Source: Chromera velia
Taxonomy: Eukaryota > Sar > Chromeraceae
Direction of reading: 5' to 3'
NCBI GenBank assembly: GCA_018398765.1
Contig: JAHBMJ010000555.1
Span: forward strand, 1-43,936
DNA: 43,936 nt
Shown: positions 23,084-34,347 of the stretch, piece by piece
How positions within the stretch are numbered: the stretch's first letter is position 1
Layout of the letters: each line of letters opens with the position of its first letter
Notes under the pieces: generated by a model
What the model saw: only the letters and a program-made list of their open reading frames with translations
Database searches by the model: none
What the model was told of the DNA's origin: nothing
Made by a program: the position numbers and the translations under genes

Positions 23084-23827
23084 ATGATCGAGTGGGCCAA
23101 AGGCCAGAATGCCACGCAGAGGACCGCAGACAAACTCTGCGGGGAGACAGAAAGCATCTTTGCACATACTGGCAGGATTGAAGCCGGATAATCAGCCAAT
23201 AGAGAACGACAAGCAACACAAGGGCATCAGTTGGTGCATACAAGTCAGCAAACAGCCGAGACACCACAAACGAAAGGGATACAGACGCACCTGCAGGAGG
23301 AATTGGACTGCCCCTGGCAGGGTCTCGCTCGTTTGCGAGCAGTGCTAGGGATACAATTATTGTAATTACAATTATTAGAATTAATTGCAAACAATTATTG
23401 TTTGCCAGGAGCGGGCGAGAGGCAATTAGTTGCAATTAATTGCGATTTTTGTTCATGCGTTGTTTATGTATTGCTATGTCTTGTTCATATGTTGCCATGT
23501 GTTGTTTAGGCGTGTTAAGGTACTGTTTGGTGAATTTTAGAACAGTTTACACAGTTTACAACATGAAACACCAAGTTACAAGTCACAAAACGTTTGTTTT
23601 AGATGATTTATAATCGTTTTATTTCATAAATGCTTACATTTGAGTTAGTATTTTATTGTATACTGTTATTTAATACCCCAATTCGCTTAATAACTACATA
23701 TTTGAGTCTGATTGCAATTATTGGCAATTAATTGCAATGATTGCAATTATTGTTTGGCCGGACTTCCTTGAAGCAATGGGCACTGCAATTTAATTGTTTC
23801 TAGCATACTGAAGGTGTGGAAAGCCGA

Positions 23828-24089
<262 letters not shown>

Positions 24090-24803
24090 ATGGCGAAGGT
24101 TTTGCTTGGAACGAGACTACGTAGTCAACAGATCCTGAAAACACCAGGACAGGCACGCTTTACTCACCGCTTGAAAAAGCTTCCAGGCTGCCTCTTTGGG
24201 CCCTAGGCTCGACTTGGCCACCTTACTACCCTTAGAGTTCCCCTGGAGGCGTGCACAGGGACCTGCAAAGATCCAAGACAAAGTGGTTCGCAGCAGGAAT
24301 GCGTGAAGAGATGGCCAGCATACCAAAAGAAACGGCATGGGTGCACAAGCTCACAAAACTAGAAAGCAACACATGAACAGACAGATAGGACGACAGACAG
24401 AGAGGGAGATAAGCAGGAAGGGGGACAAAAAAGGGAGAGCCGAAGGAGGGCGGGACAGCTGGCATGCAGACCCATCTGCAAGACTCGTGTGGCCATCCAA
24501 AGGAGCGCCAGCAATGGCTAAAGGCTGTACACAAGGTACAAGGGGCGGGCAAAAGGATAGAAAGACGCAAGGAGAGACAGAGACACGCGAACAAAGATGG
24601 GAAAGAAAAGTGTCTGATACTTCTGACACCCCTGGCCCACCTCTTATCGTAGAGCTGCAAAGAGGTGGAGGCAAACATCATCCTTCGGCCCCATGTTTTG
24701 CTGGGCAAAGGTCTCCTCATGACGCTTCCAGGGATCTGTATCAAGGACACAAACAAAGTCGACATGCCCTGAGAAGAAAGTCAAGGGCCATGAGCTGAAT
24801 AAT
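24090..24803. other. sequence upstream of the reverse-transcriptase remnant, no gene
   Basis: Frames on both strands are open for short stretches but have low-complexity charged or Ser/Leu-rich products without motifs. The last 150 bp may be a more decayed part of the downstream reverse transcriptase. Confidence 0.4.
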
Positions 24804-26591
24804 TTGTCCTTGGCCCCCACGCGGGCCCCTAGCTATTCCTTCGGCCTCAAACACAGTCTGAATAAGGTCGGCCTAATACCTCTTCCACACGTGCCTGATT
24901 TTAATATTAAATACAGGGGAAGGGGGTGTTTTGTTGGCGCCTTCATGGACGACGTATCTATGCTTTTCCCCCTCCATCCTTTCTAGCAGATCCCCATAGA
25001 CAGACACGACGACAGTATCTTGCATGCGTGGAGGGTGAGCGCAGCTAGGTTGCAGAGTTTCAGGTTAATTCTGCGACCAGACAAGAGCTCAGTTCACTGA
25101 CCTTCGTGGCAAGGGCTCAGGGAATGTCTGAGCGTATACCCATCACCGTCTGGAATCACCCCATCCCTTGCAGGTTTCCGACTCTGCGGGGCGGCCAGTG
25201 GGACTACAGAGTATCAGAGTACATACTTTGATAAAAAGCTGAAAGAGGCGCGGGAGTTGAGCCAGGCAGTGGAAGAGTACGGTGACCCCCAAGGAGCCCA
25301 CCTCCTTTTCCGTTTCTATGTTCTACCGAAGCTGATTTATCTGACAAGGATTATAGGGGACATCATGATGCTGGACAAATGGTCTCAGGCGGATAGAGAG
25401 CTAGGCGAATCGTGGGCGCATATCATGGGTATGACGGAGCAGGAATAGGTGCACGGGGAGGTGCGGAATCAGGCGTACTTACCGCAGTACCAGGGCGGAC
25501 TAGGTCTTACCTGCTTTCGAGCGACCGCAACGGCAAGTCTGCTAGGTAGCAGCTGTGGGGCGACCCTATCGACGGTGATAGAACGTCTTACTGACCAGTC
25601 TTTCCTAGGCTCCAGTCAGTCCCCAGACAGAGATGCCGTTTTTGTGCTCCTGTGGCTGCAGGCATCGAAGAGGAAATACGAAAAAACAGAGAGCGCGACG
25701 GAGTCCATGAAGCTGAAGGCCCACCATCCTCTGCACCAAAGATGGGACGCTCAGTCGGGACGCTGGTGGAGAGCCCCTCATACCGAAGAGTAGCAAAAGA
25801 TAACGGATGTACTCCATCGATTCCATAAGGTCTTCTTCTTCTCTAAGGTAGGGTTGTCTGAGCGTGTCCGTCTCCATTCATGCTCTGGCAATGGAGCCTC
25901 CGGGTAGCTCAGCGCTATCCCATCATCAGGTTGGTTGCGCTTCCCTCTGGCAGTGTACAGAGTTGCACTCTGCATTCGTTTAGGCCTCCCAATCCCTGAG
26001 ATACGAAGGGCAGGTGTGTGTGTATATGGGTCACCGCTCGACCCTCGGGGCCACCACGCACAGAAATGCTCGAATGGAGGGGGAGTGCATTGGCGGCATG
26101 AGCAGGTGAAAGGTGCATTTACCTAGATCTTAAGAGGTCTCTGACATACTCATATGCTTGAGGAGACAACTTTTGGGTACTTGGGGGTGGTAACAGACTC
26201 AAGACTCACCGAGGAGCGCAACAAGCGAGTGGACTTTTTTGCGTTTCTATCGAATGGAGACACCCTCTTTGTGGACGTTTCTGTGACTTTTCCGATTTCT
26301 TCCGATGTTTCCCGCCTGCGGACAAGGTCTAAAAGAGCAAGGGCAGCAGCAAAGATGAAGAGCGAGGAGAAAGTGCAGAAGTACGTACTAGCAGCACGTG
26401 CTGTGGGATTGCGGTTTATCCCATTGGTCTTTGAGACCTTTGGACGTCCGGACAGGGAGACTGTCTCTTTCATCAAAGAACTTGTTGGTGTGGCTAGCTC
26501 ACGGACGGAGTTTTTGATAAAGGGTGAGCTGATGGCTGTACAAGCTTGGTTGACTGATCGTTCTTGGAAGATCTCCGGTTGCACGCTGTAG
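24804..26591 (+). pseudogene. decayed non-LTR-type reverse transcriptase with zinc motif and nuclease-like C-terminus
   Basis: Four consecutive plus-strand frames read as one protein broken by stops and shifts. GCFVGAFMDDVSML (about 24925-24965) matches the catalytic Y-x-D-D strand of a reverse transcriptase, with F for Y. 25230-25450 gives YFDKKLKEARELS and LLFRFYVLPKLIYLTR, typical of the thumb region, and 25449-25793 contains PQYQGGLGL. At about 26013-26070, CVYGSPLDPRGHHAQKC followed by WRHEQ matches the zinc-binding C-x-C-G-x3-D-x2-G-H-H-x3-C plus R-H motif of a retroelement family widespread in invertebrates and protists; one Cys is replaced by Tyr. The open frame 26154-26591 has RVDFF, LFVDVSVTFP and FIPLVFETFG, resembling a PD-(D/E)xK nuclease-type domain. 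The 5' part is missing. Family membership is recalled, not searched. Confidence 0.7.
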
Positions 26592-27660
26592 AGATATGTG
26601 GCGATCAATGTTCTGACCTCTGCATTCCATGGCAGGGGTCAAAAGGGGCCGTTCCAGTCATGCAGTCTCTCTTCTTAGTTGGGAGTTTTCCATGCAGCTG
26701 TCTCATGAGAGAGACCACTTTGTGCAGGAGGACTCTGAGTTGGCTGTATGACTGTGATGATTGTACGTCTCTCGTTTTTTGGCTGTGTTAGTTTTGTTAT
26801 CTGTATGCTTGCATATGCTCCATAAAGTGGATCCAAGTTGCCTTTGGGAGTATTGTTTATATATACAAATTGCTTTAACTATCTTTTGTCGAAGCAAGAA
26901 TGTGCGTGGTGTGTGATGCGCCACGGAGTGGTATGCTTTAGCCCTGACACTTTTAGGATCTTTCCAGCACCGCTCTTGCTTGTGCTCTGCCTATGTTGCA
27001 TCCATGTTTTTTCCTGTGGTTTCCTTCATGTCGTACTTTTCGTAAGTTTCTTTTTGAAGTATGCATGTATGACCCGTCATGTCTCTAGATGAGATTTTTC
27101 TTCTCTGGGTTTCTTTTGGTAACAGAAGAACACCGCCTTTCAGTGTCATGTCCAACCTTGGTTCTTCTGGATCTTCGCTTCCCTTGCTTGAGTGCACTTG
27201 CCTCTTTGGGCCTAGCGTTAGTTAATTAGCGATCGATTGAGGTTCCGTCTGCATTACCCAGCCTCCGTGTCATGTGGCTTTGGTCAGTGCCTAGGTTTCT
27301 GACCTTATGGTATACGCTTCTAGGGCATGAACCTATGCCGGCGCCTAGGCCTGGTGGTGAGCTTAATATCATTTTAATTTTAAATTCCTGAGGCCGGCAT
27401 GCATGAGCCCCGCCGCCGCCTCATTGCATGAACACAGGCGCCTGACACGCGAAACACGTACGCACGCCGCGCTCAAACTATCTCAAACACAACATATATT
27501 TTTTTCTCACTAACCTCGATTGAAAAACAGAAAATCGTACTGTTTGATCGTTTAAAACTCCTTGTTTTAGGTTTTTAAATGTTGCTTACTGCCTAAAAAA
27601 GCTTGAGAGATATGGTTTTTTTGAAGACCGTTTTACTGTTGGTACCCCCTTGGTGGTGGC
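26592..27660. other. intergenic region between two retroelements
   Basis: The first few hundred bases may be the 3' UTR of the reverse-transcriptase element. GCGCCTAGGCC palindrome-rich sequence at 27275-27350 and CCGCCGCC at 27410 recall the tips of the inverted-repeat element at 15229-15546. No gene was recognised. Confidence 0.4.
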
Positions 27661-27667
27661 TAACTTC

Positions 27668-28021
27668 GCAAGAAGTTTGGCCCTGTTAGGTCCGATATCT
27701 TAGTGTCCTGCCGCCGCCTGACTGACTGATTGACCAAAACATGGGAGAACGCGCGCATGCAGAGCGAAATCAGAAGAATTAAGCCAGGTGCATTACGTCC
27801 CCAGCTGGATAAGTCTCGAATGCAGATCGATCAAAGTGCATGCGTGCATTTGAATCAGACAAAAAAAGTCTAGCTGATCAATCAAAGTACAGAAGTACAA
27901 AGTGAGGCAGAACAGATAAAATCTCCGAAGTAGGAATAATCAACTCCTATATAAAGCTGACTCCATCGTATAATCTCTCGTCTCTAGCCTAGGACTGAGT
28001 ACACACCACGAAACTTCTCGG
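27668..28021 (+). repeat. 5' long terminal repeat
   Basis: It matches 29978-30331 over its full 354 bp with scattered substitutions. The outer end is GCAAGAAGTTTGGCCC and the inner end AAACTTCTCGG. Confidence 0.75.
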
Positions 28022-28040
28022 TGGTGCTCTTTCAGGTGTG
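28022..28040 (+). promoter_or_regulatory. putative tRNA primer-binding site
   Basis: The first internal bases after the left repeat are TGGTGCTCTTTCAGG. TGG pairs with the CCA end of tRNAs, as in LTR retrotransposons. The matching tRNA was not identified. Confidence 0.4.
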
Positions 28041-28140
28041 GGCTAGAACCGTCTACCTTCAGTTGTTAGACTGATGGCTCGTAAAGACTAGCAGAGTTCA
28101 TGTGGTGGAGTAGATGGTTAGCGAAGTGAACTGGCCTTAA

Positions 28141-29532
28141 AAGTTTGAGAGGAGTCGTCCGTGGACTCAGCTTGGCTTCGATCGGCGCACCAGTCAGCAA
28201 CAACGAGGATTTGGAAACGGAGCACCAGCGCAAGGCTTCATTGCAACTGGGGTGGCAAATGTTCATCCAAACGGGCCACACCGGGTCGTGTTTGCTCCCA
28301 CCTGGTGTGCAGATAATTTAAAACCTGGTAGGGTAGTTCATGTTCGGTCCCAGGGAGAAGGGGTAGAGATTTTCGATCTATCCACTGGCTACTTCAAAGT
28401 GTTGAAGGATTGAAACAAATGGGTGTTTACGGTGGGCCTGCCTGAGATTATCTTGGCTGAACCAGTAGACTTCTGCGCGTTGAGTCTCTGGAGTACTGCA
28501 CAAGCTCTGCCTGTTCAAGTTTGTCGTTCGCTGTGGATCAGAGTGGATGAAAAAGAAAAGAGCAGAGTGAAAGAGAGAGAAGCAAGCAGCAGCAAGAGTG
28601 AACAAACGGCAAACGAAATGATATTGTATGAAATACAGATTGATAGACTGATTGAAAGAAAGATTGGCAGATTGATTGAAAAAAAGATTGACAGAGCAAT
28701 GGAAAGAAGAACTGAAGAAAAGAAGGAAGAAGAAAATAACCGAGTAAGAGAAAGACAGAGTGAAAGATTCAATGAAGAATACGATAAAGGACAGAGACAA
28801 ATGGGACTGACAGAAGAAAACAGAAAAGGTTTAGAACAGATGGACAACAATGAGCAAGTAGTAAAGTCAAAGGTCAGGACAGAAGCAAGCAAAAAAAAAA
28901 AGAAAAGGAGAGGGAAGAGAGGAGGTAAACCGAAAGCAGGAAGGAAAGAAAAGGACAGGGTGAGGGACTCCATCGTCGAGTGGAGTTCGGAGTCAGAAGG
29001 AGTCAGGATGCCGACGTCTTCTACAGGCATACTCAGTGCAAGAAGCGCAGAGACAGCACGCACATCTGTCTAAGCATCTGGCCTTGGAGACATGATCAAA
29101 CCAATTGCAACCTCAACAGAAGTTAATTCAAGCACGGGGTCATTAGAAAGGTGCAAGCGCCTGCAATACGGCATGCACGTGCCAACAGAGAAAGACTCTG
29201 AGTTTGCATGCATGAAGTTGGAAGAAAAAGAAGACCAACAGGAGGAGAGTTGGGAAGAAGAGGTGACAGTGATCAACAGAAGCATCTCTGTGAAGCTGAG
29301 AGAAGATGTGAAAGGAAACTGGGAAGAATGCAGCCATGATGTTAATGACATACTGCAGAGCAAAGCGGACGCATCCACAGAAGAAGACACAGTTGACACA
29401 GAAGGAGGAGACAAGGTGGAGGAGCATGGCCTAGAGTATGGCGTTGCTCTGTGGAAGAGCAGTGACCAGCGCTCGGGTCAGGGGGTAATTGCGGGTGACC
29501 GCTATTTTGCCCCGAGCTTTGGAGAGGGATAG
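28141..29532 (+). pseudogene. gag-like charged protein frame with two in-frame stops
   Basis: One frame stays open from 28141 to 29532 apart from TGA at 28411-28413 and TAA at 29071-29073, giving about 460 codons. No Met start is obvious at the left; a TAA lies just before 28141. The N-terminal part looks globular (GFIATGVANVHPNGPHRVVF and VEIFDLSTGYFKVLKD). The middle is highly charged and helical (ERKIGRLIEKKIDRAMERR), then basic (KKKKKRRGKRGGKPKAGRKEK), and the C-terminal third is acidic. Size, position in the LTR element and the basic stretch suggest a gag-like nucleic-acid-binding protein. I recognise no named domain or zinc knuckle. Confidence 0.5.
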
Positions 29533-29963
29533 GGGAAGGCAGAAAAGGGGAACAGCATAGCGAACATTCAAGTACAATGGGGAAGGGGGTATGAAGGAAA
29601 AAGGCAAAAAGAGGAAAGAGGAGAGAGAGAAAGCAAGAGCCTCTTCGGCCGCTGGATCAGCCAGAAGCTCGAAAGCAAAGAACCAAGGTTAAAGAAGATT
29701 TCACTGACTCAAGAGCCTACGAATGGACAAAGACTCAAATGGGGACTGAGGAGGAGTTAGACAGATAAACAGACAAGCAAACAGACAGATAGACAGACAG
29801 AGAGAAAGACTGACAGACAGACAGATAAATACACTGCAAGTTGATATGATATTGAGATGATAGGATTCCTCTCTAAAAGGACATTGTTCTTCACTCACAA
29901 ATGCATAAAGTCCTGCATACAGAGACAGGCCCCCCGGAACAAGAGAAGAAATCAGACGTCGTC

Positions 29964-29974
29964 GGGACAGGGGG
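29964..29974 (+). promoter_or_regulatory. polypurine tract
   Basis: GGGACAGGGGG lies just before the right terminal repeat, where plus-strand priming occurs in LTR retrotransposons. The identical 11 bases occur in the same position, on the minus strand, in the second element at 33975-33985. Confidence 0.6.
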
Positions 29975-29977
29975 TGT

Positions 29978-30331
29978 GTAAGAAGTTCAGCCCTGTTGGG
30001 TCTAATATCTTAGTATCCCGCCGCCGCCTGACTGACTGATTGACCAAAACATGGGAGAACGCGCGCATGCAGAGCGAAATCAGAAGAATTAAGCCAGGTG
30101 CATTACGTCCCCAGCCAGATAAGTCTCGAATGCAGATCGATCAAAGTGCATGCATGCATTTGAATCAGACAGGAAAAGTCTAGCTGATCAATCAAAGTAC
30201 AGAAATACAAAGTGAGGCAGAACAGACAGAATCTCCAAAGTAGGAATAATTAACTCCTATGTAAAGCTAACTCCATCGTACAATCTCTCGTCTCTAGCCT
30301 AGGACTGAGTACACACCACAAAACTTCTTGG
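29978..30331 (+). repeat. 3' long terminal repeat
   Basis: This is the 354-bp partner of 27668-28021. It is flanked on the right by TAACTTC, the same 7 bases that precede the left repeat. Confidence 0.75.
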
Positions 30332-30338
30332 TAACTTC

Positions 30339-32397
30339 CGATTGGCGGGTTAGCAGATTTTGGTGAGCCAAAGGCCTACAAGGGCAACTTTCAGTACCGA
30401 AGGCACCCAGCACCAGATTTTGGTGGGCGCTGAAGGCGCTCGAAAGGGGATTTTGGTGGGCACCGATTATTTACTGGGCAGATTTCGGTACTTTTGATTG
30501 GAGCTGTAATAAAAAAGTAGAAAGCGCTAGGGGGGTAACTGTTAGAGACCGTTTGGGATATAGATTTGTCTTGTTACAGTGATCTCCCATCAAGGTCTGC
30601 TTCTAACTCTTCCAACACTTCTCCATCTTCTCTAACGCTGGCCTCTCTCACTTTTAAAAGACTTCAAGAAACCCAACTTTGTGCTTTGCCTCTTCTAACA
30701 GCTCACCAACTTCATCTTCAAGCTCGTTATGTCGCATATACACTAAACCCCCTGTGATGCATTGTTCGGTATTACCGACGGCATGTCTGATACAGTAACT
30801 CCATTTTTCTCTACACCCATCGCCTAGACCCATCGCATCTCTCTGCAGCTCAGAGACTCTGCTGGGTGACTCACCTCTGCTCACCTCCATCTCTATCTGC
30901 AATGCCATGACATCCCGAAGCTCCTCTCAAGAGATACAAAGATCATCTTTCTCTTTTGGAAGTATGTTCAACCAGGCTCTTACTTTTTCCTCTTTCTGTC
31001 TCTGCATCAGCCCAGCCACTTCTCTTTGAAAGGCCTAAGTCACTCTTTAGGTGGGTGGGTGGGCATTTTTCTTGCTCCAGAGAGTAAGTCTCTACCTGGG
31101 TAGGTGGGTGGCACTAAACCTTTCGGCCAAGAGGAGTCGACTAACTTCATTATAATCTTTATGGATGGATATTGTTGCATAGCCCGGCCGTGTCTGGTCA
31201 GTCTGTTGTGTCTTTATGACTCCCTACGTCTGTGCATGGTCCAATCACAGTGGGTTGGGTGCATACTAGGGGGGAAGAGCGCGGGGGATGAGAGGGTTTG
31301 TAGGGTGGGTGGGGTGGGGGGATGGTGGGGTTAGGAGGAGGGGCCGGGGTGGGGGTAGAGGGATGGGTTGAAGGGGGATGGGGATGGGTGTGGACGGGTC
31401 ACCGTGTGGATCGGGTATGAACTTGAAAATACTTGAAGTCACTGTTCGGGTGGGGAGGTGGGTTCTTTAGAACTAACAAGTCGACTAACTCCTTAAATAA
31501 GAGTCCTATGTGGGTGGGTGGGTGAGCATTTTTAAGTTTCTTCAAAAAGTGACTTAGGCCTTAAAGTTTCAAATAGGAGCGGCCGGGCTAATGTTTCTAC
31601 AATATTCGGTCCAAACGAATATTTGGTAACTCAATAGTGACCCATGCATATCAAATCGAATAGTCGTAAAAATTATTGATTGAGGTTTTATAAAAATATT
31701 TTACTGTAGGGTTTTAGGGGGGGGGGAGGTTATTATGTGTGAAAACAGTCCTTTATGTTGAAGATAGTCCCCGTGCTAGTCCCCGTGGTACCCCATGGAC
31801 CATGCACCGGCCCAGCACACACGGCCGCAAGGCGAAGAGCATAGGGCCTGGCCCGTGCGGCTATGACTGCATGCGCGAGCACCCATGCAGTCTGCATAGA
31901 TCCGATTACTGACGCATGCACCCGATTATTAATAAAATGATAAAAGCCACATGGCTAGCTACATACGAGCATATATAGGACAGGATGATGTTAGAAACTG
32001 TTCAAAGAAGGAAGAAGGTACTATATGACATATCGCACTGTTATGACCCGCTTACGTTCCCCTGTCTGCGGAGATGTTTTTCTTTTTTTTTTGGCAATTG
32101 CGACAGAGAAATTGACTGCAGCTTGGTATGTAGTGGGTTCTGGCGTCTCCATGCAGCGGTGAGGGGGGTGAAAGATCTCCAGCACCTCTGCTAAGGTTGG
32201 TGAAAGATGTGCCAGGACCATTCTTCTATACTTTTTGTAAGCAGGTATGATGGCCTTTCTAGATTTCGCTGGCGTGCAGGTTTCCTGTTAATATCTGCAG
32301 AGGAACTTTCTCAAAAGGATCTATCCCTACGTCTCCCTTTTTTTGGTCAGCTGTTGCATCACACGCCTCTGTATAAACAAATGGTTGAAGGAACAAA
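30339..32397. other. intergenic region with G-rich sequence, no confident gene
   Basis: 30355-30500 contains several GATTTTGGTGRGC-type short repeats. 30560-30960 is CT-rich with weak open frames on both strands. 31029-31567 is an inverted-repeat-bounded G-rich segment listed separately. A poly-G run of 10 is at 31719-31728. A plus-strand frame near 31985-32194 was considered and rejected. Confidence 0.45.
31029..31567. repeat. G-rich segment bounded by short inverted repeats
   Basis: GAAAGGCCTAAGTCACTCTTT at the left is matched by AAAAGTGACTTAGGCCTTAA in reverse complement at the right. GTGGGTGGGTGGG blocks lie just inside both ends in direct orientation, and GTCGACTAACT also occurs twice (31136 and 31480). 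Between them, 31240-31400 has many runs of three or more G on the plus strand, suitable for G-quadruplexes. It could be a small non-autonomous element. Confidence 0.45.
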
Positions 32398-33357
32398 GTG
32401 GACTCCAAAGTAGGACTTAGTGGAATCCAAAGTGACTTTTAAATTTACTATATTCTAGCTTCATTATAAAGTAAAACTAGGTTACTTGAAGCAATTTAGA
32501 GCCTTTTAAAGCATTTAAAATCGTTACTCCTGTGAGAATCTGCTCAAATGTGCTCAAAAGACTGGTTGATTAGCTAGGGTACATAGTGGGAAAAATTACG
32601 ATCACCGCGGCACGTAAAAGTTAGTGAATGTTACCTGCAAAGAAATACACAGGCACAACACTAATGGATACGCTCAAAAGCAACGTTTAGCGCCGCCAAT
32701 CAACTATAAAGTCCTTAAAAGCGGTCTATACTATCCTGATGTAAGTGCTCCTTACTTATTCATCCTTTCTCATTTGTGACACTTTGTACTAGTCTCCCTC
32801 TAAACATCTGGATCTACCTACGGACCTGTCTTTCTTTTTCACAGTTTCTTATTGACATACGCAGAACGAGTTGCAAGCTTTTGCGCCGTGTAGTGTGAGT
32901 TCTTTGTGAATAGCATTATGTTGTCTCTGTGCTCTGTTCTTTGGAATCCTCTCCGACCCCTGCTGACCGCCTCCTGTCCGGTCTGACCAGCCTAGCTGTG
33001 AAGCCCTCCTTCCTACACTGTTTCCCTTGCAGAAGAACCAATTCTTTATAGTTGATTCGCGGCGCTAAACGTTGCTTTTGAGCGTATTCATTAGTGTTGT
33101 GCCTGTGTATTTCTTTATAGGTAACATTCACTAACTTCTACGTGCCACGGTGATCATAATTTTTCTCACCATACACCCTAGCTAATCAACCAGTCTTTTG
33201 AGCATATTTGAGTAGATTTGCACAGGAGTAACGATTTTAAATGCTTTAAAAGACTCTAAATTGCTTCAAGTAACCTAGTTTTACTTTATAATGAAGCTAG
33301 AATATAGTAAATTTAAAAGTCACTTTAGATTCTACTAAGTCCTACTAAAGAGTCCAC
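32398..33357. mobile_element. foldback element with 314-bp inverted arms
   Basis: The left arm 32398-32711 starts GTGGACTC and ends CAACTATAAAG; the right arm 33044-33357 is its reverse complement (CTTTATAGTTG to GAGTCCAC). Both arms have the same length and few mismatches, roughly 90% identical by eye. The 332-bp spacer has no convincing coding sequence. Long perfect-ended inverted repeats are typical of foldback elements or short non-autonomous Mutator-like elements. No target duplication is obvious (ACAAA at left, CCTGT at right). Transcription across it would give a hairpin of over 300 bp. Confidence 0.8.
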
Positions 33358-33586
33358 CCTGTTAAAGCTCTGTATGGCACAGACTTGTCCAGTTCTCTTT
33401 CTTGCGCATTATGTTGTCTTCGAAATCCGTGCCTGGGAACATATTAGTGCTAAACAATGGTTGAAATCCCCGTGTTGGAGGGCTTTTGCAACATTTATGC
33501 TTTTTATGAAGATCTAATTCTCGGGAAAATTATAAAGGTCACCAAAAGACCGAAGGGGGTGCAAAACGTATTTAGAGGGCCAAAAC

Positions 33587-33968
33587 ACTGAAAAGATTGG
33601 GTCCATTCTGGTAAATTGAAGCTAGAAGGTGCAAATACAGAAATATGATGCTATGCAATATATAGAAACGTCTCTCGAGAGTCTGTCTAATGCAGTCACT
33701 CACTTTTCACAGAGTCACAATTATCATGCATACGTCACATATGGTCGGGTACTATGATCTGGTCACTTTGGACCTACTCTCATACTTTGAACTTATTTCT
33801 GGCTTGTCTGTTTTTCCCATAGTGATGCATCAATCAATTCGATCGTACGTGCTTGCACACATTTATCTGTATGACGCTTGTAGTGCACGCACTTGCGATA
33901 GTTCCTGGTCGCTTGATATTATGAGGCGGCGGGACATTGAGACTTCGGTCCGCTGGGGCCGAACTTCT
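33587..33968 (-). repeat. terminal repeat (3' copy on the minus strand)
   Basis: It matches 35069-35456 with scattered substitutions and one small gap. The open frames in both copies encode near-identical peptides only because the repeats are near-identical, not because they are genes. Confidence 0.8.
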
Positions 33969-33974
33969 CATATA

Positions 33975-33985
33975 CCCCCTGTCCC
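33975..33985 (-). promoter_or_regulatory. polypurine tract, minus strand
   Basis: The plus strand reads CCCCCTGTCCC, so the minus strand reads GGGACAGGGGG. It is identical in sequence and position to the tract in the element at 27668-30331. Confidence 0.6.
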
Positions 33986-34347
33986 AGCAACTCACCATTC
34001 ATCTCCTCTTCTTGTTTTTTCTCTTAAACATCTCTCGGGGGACCTCTCGCAAATTTATGCTCACCTCTACTCACCCATCGTCACCTACTTATCAGTTGAA
34101 GTCACCACTAACACCTTCTATTTCTCTACTTTTTTCTCTCCCTTCCTTTTCCTTCCAATCTTTCCATTATTTGTGTAATCGTCTTTTTCTTAGAAGTGCG
34201 ATTCTCTCTCTTCTGGAATCCTCACTTGTTCTCACAAGTCGGCTTCAATACTTATGTACGTGAAAGCAGAACCCGCGTCTTTGTCAGGATATTCCCATTC
34301 CTAGCTAACAATCTTAGCATCGGAGACCGAATTCACACGCAGATCAC

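Larger units (their letters stand above)
20961..23827. other. intergenic DNA with degenerate repeats
   Basis: Nothing coding was recognised. 21700-22590 contains diverged copies of a roughly 400-bp unit (listed separately), 23013-23083 a 21-bp T-rich tandem repeat, and 23340-23460 plus 23705-23755 AATTGCAATTATTG-type AT-rich palindromic sequence. A 137-154-residue minus-strand frame over 22754-23435 crosses the 21-bp repeat and has no domain signal. Confidence 0.45.
27668..30331 (+). mobile_element. short LTR-type element with a single gag-like frame
   Basis: Two 354-bp direct repeats (27668-28021 and 29978-30331) bracket 1.96 kb of internal DNA. The 7-base sequence TAACTTC immediately flanks both ends (27661-27667 and 30332-30338), a likely target-site duplication. 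Internal DNA starts with TGG (28022), as expected for a tRNA primer site, and a purine run GGGACAGGGGG lies 3 bases before the right repeat. The element ends are short inverted repeats (GCAAGAAGTTT and AAACTTCTTGG). The interior holds one broken gag-like frame and no recognisable protease, integrase or reverse transcriptase, so it would depend on another element. Confidence 0.7.

Noticed and set aside
28423-29073. A separate intact lysine/glutamate-rich gene
   Set aside because: It is in frame with open sequence on both sides across single stops and sits inside an LTR-bounded element, so it is part of one decayed frame.
31985-32194. Frame with VLYDISHCYDPLTFPCLRR, recalling the Y-D-P-L-G motif of BEL/Pao polymerases
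   Set aside because: The match is short and neighbouring blocks are not recognisable; a profile search would be needed.
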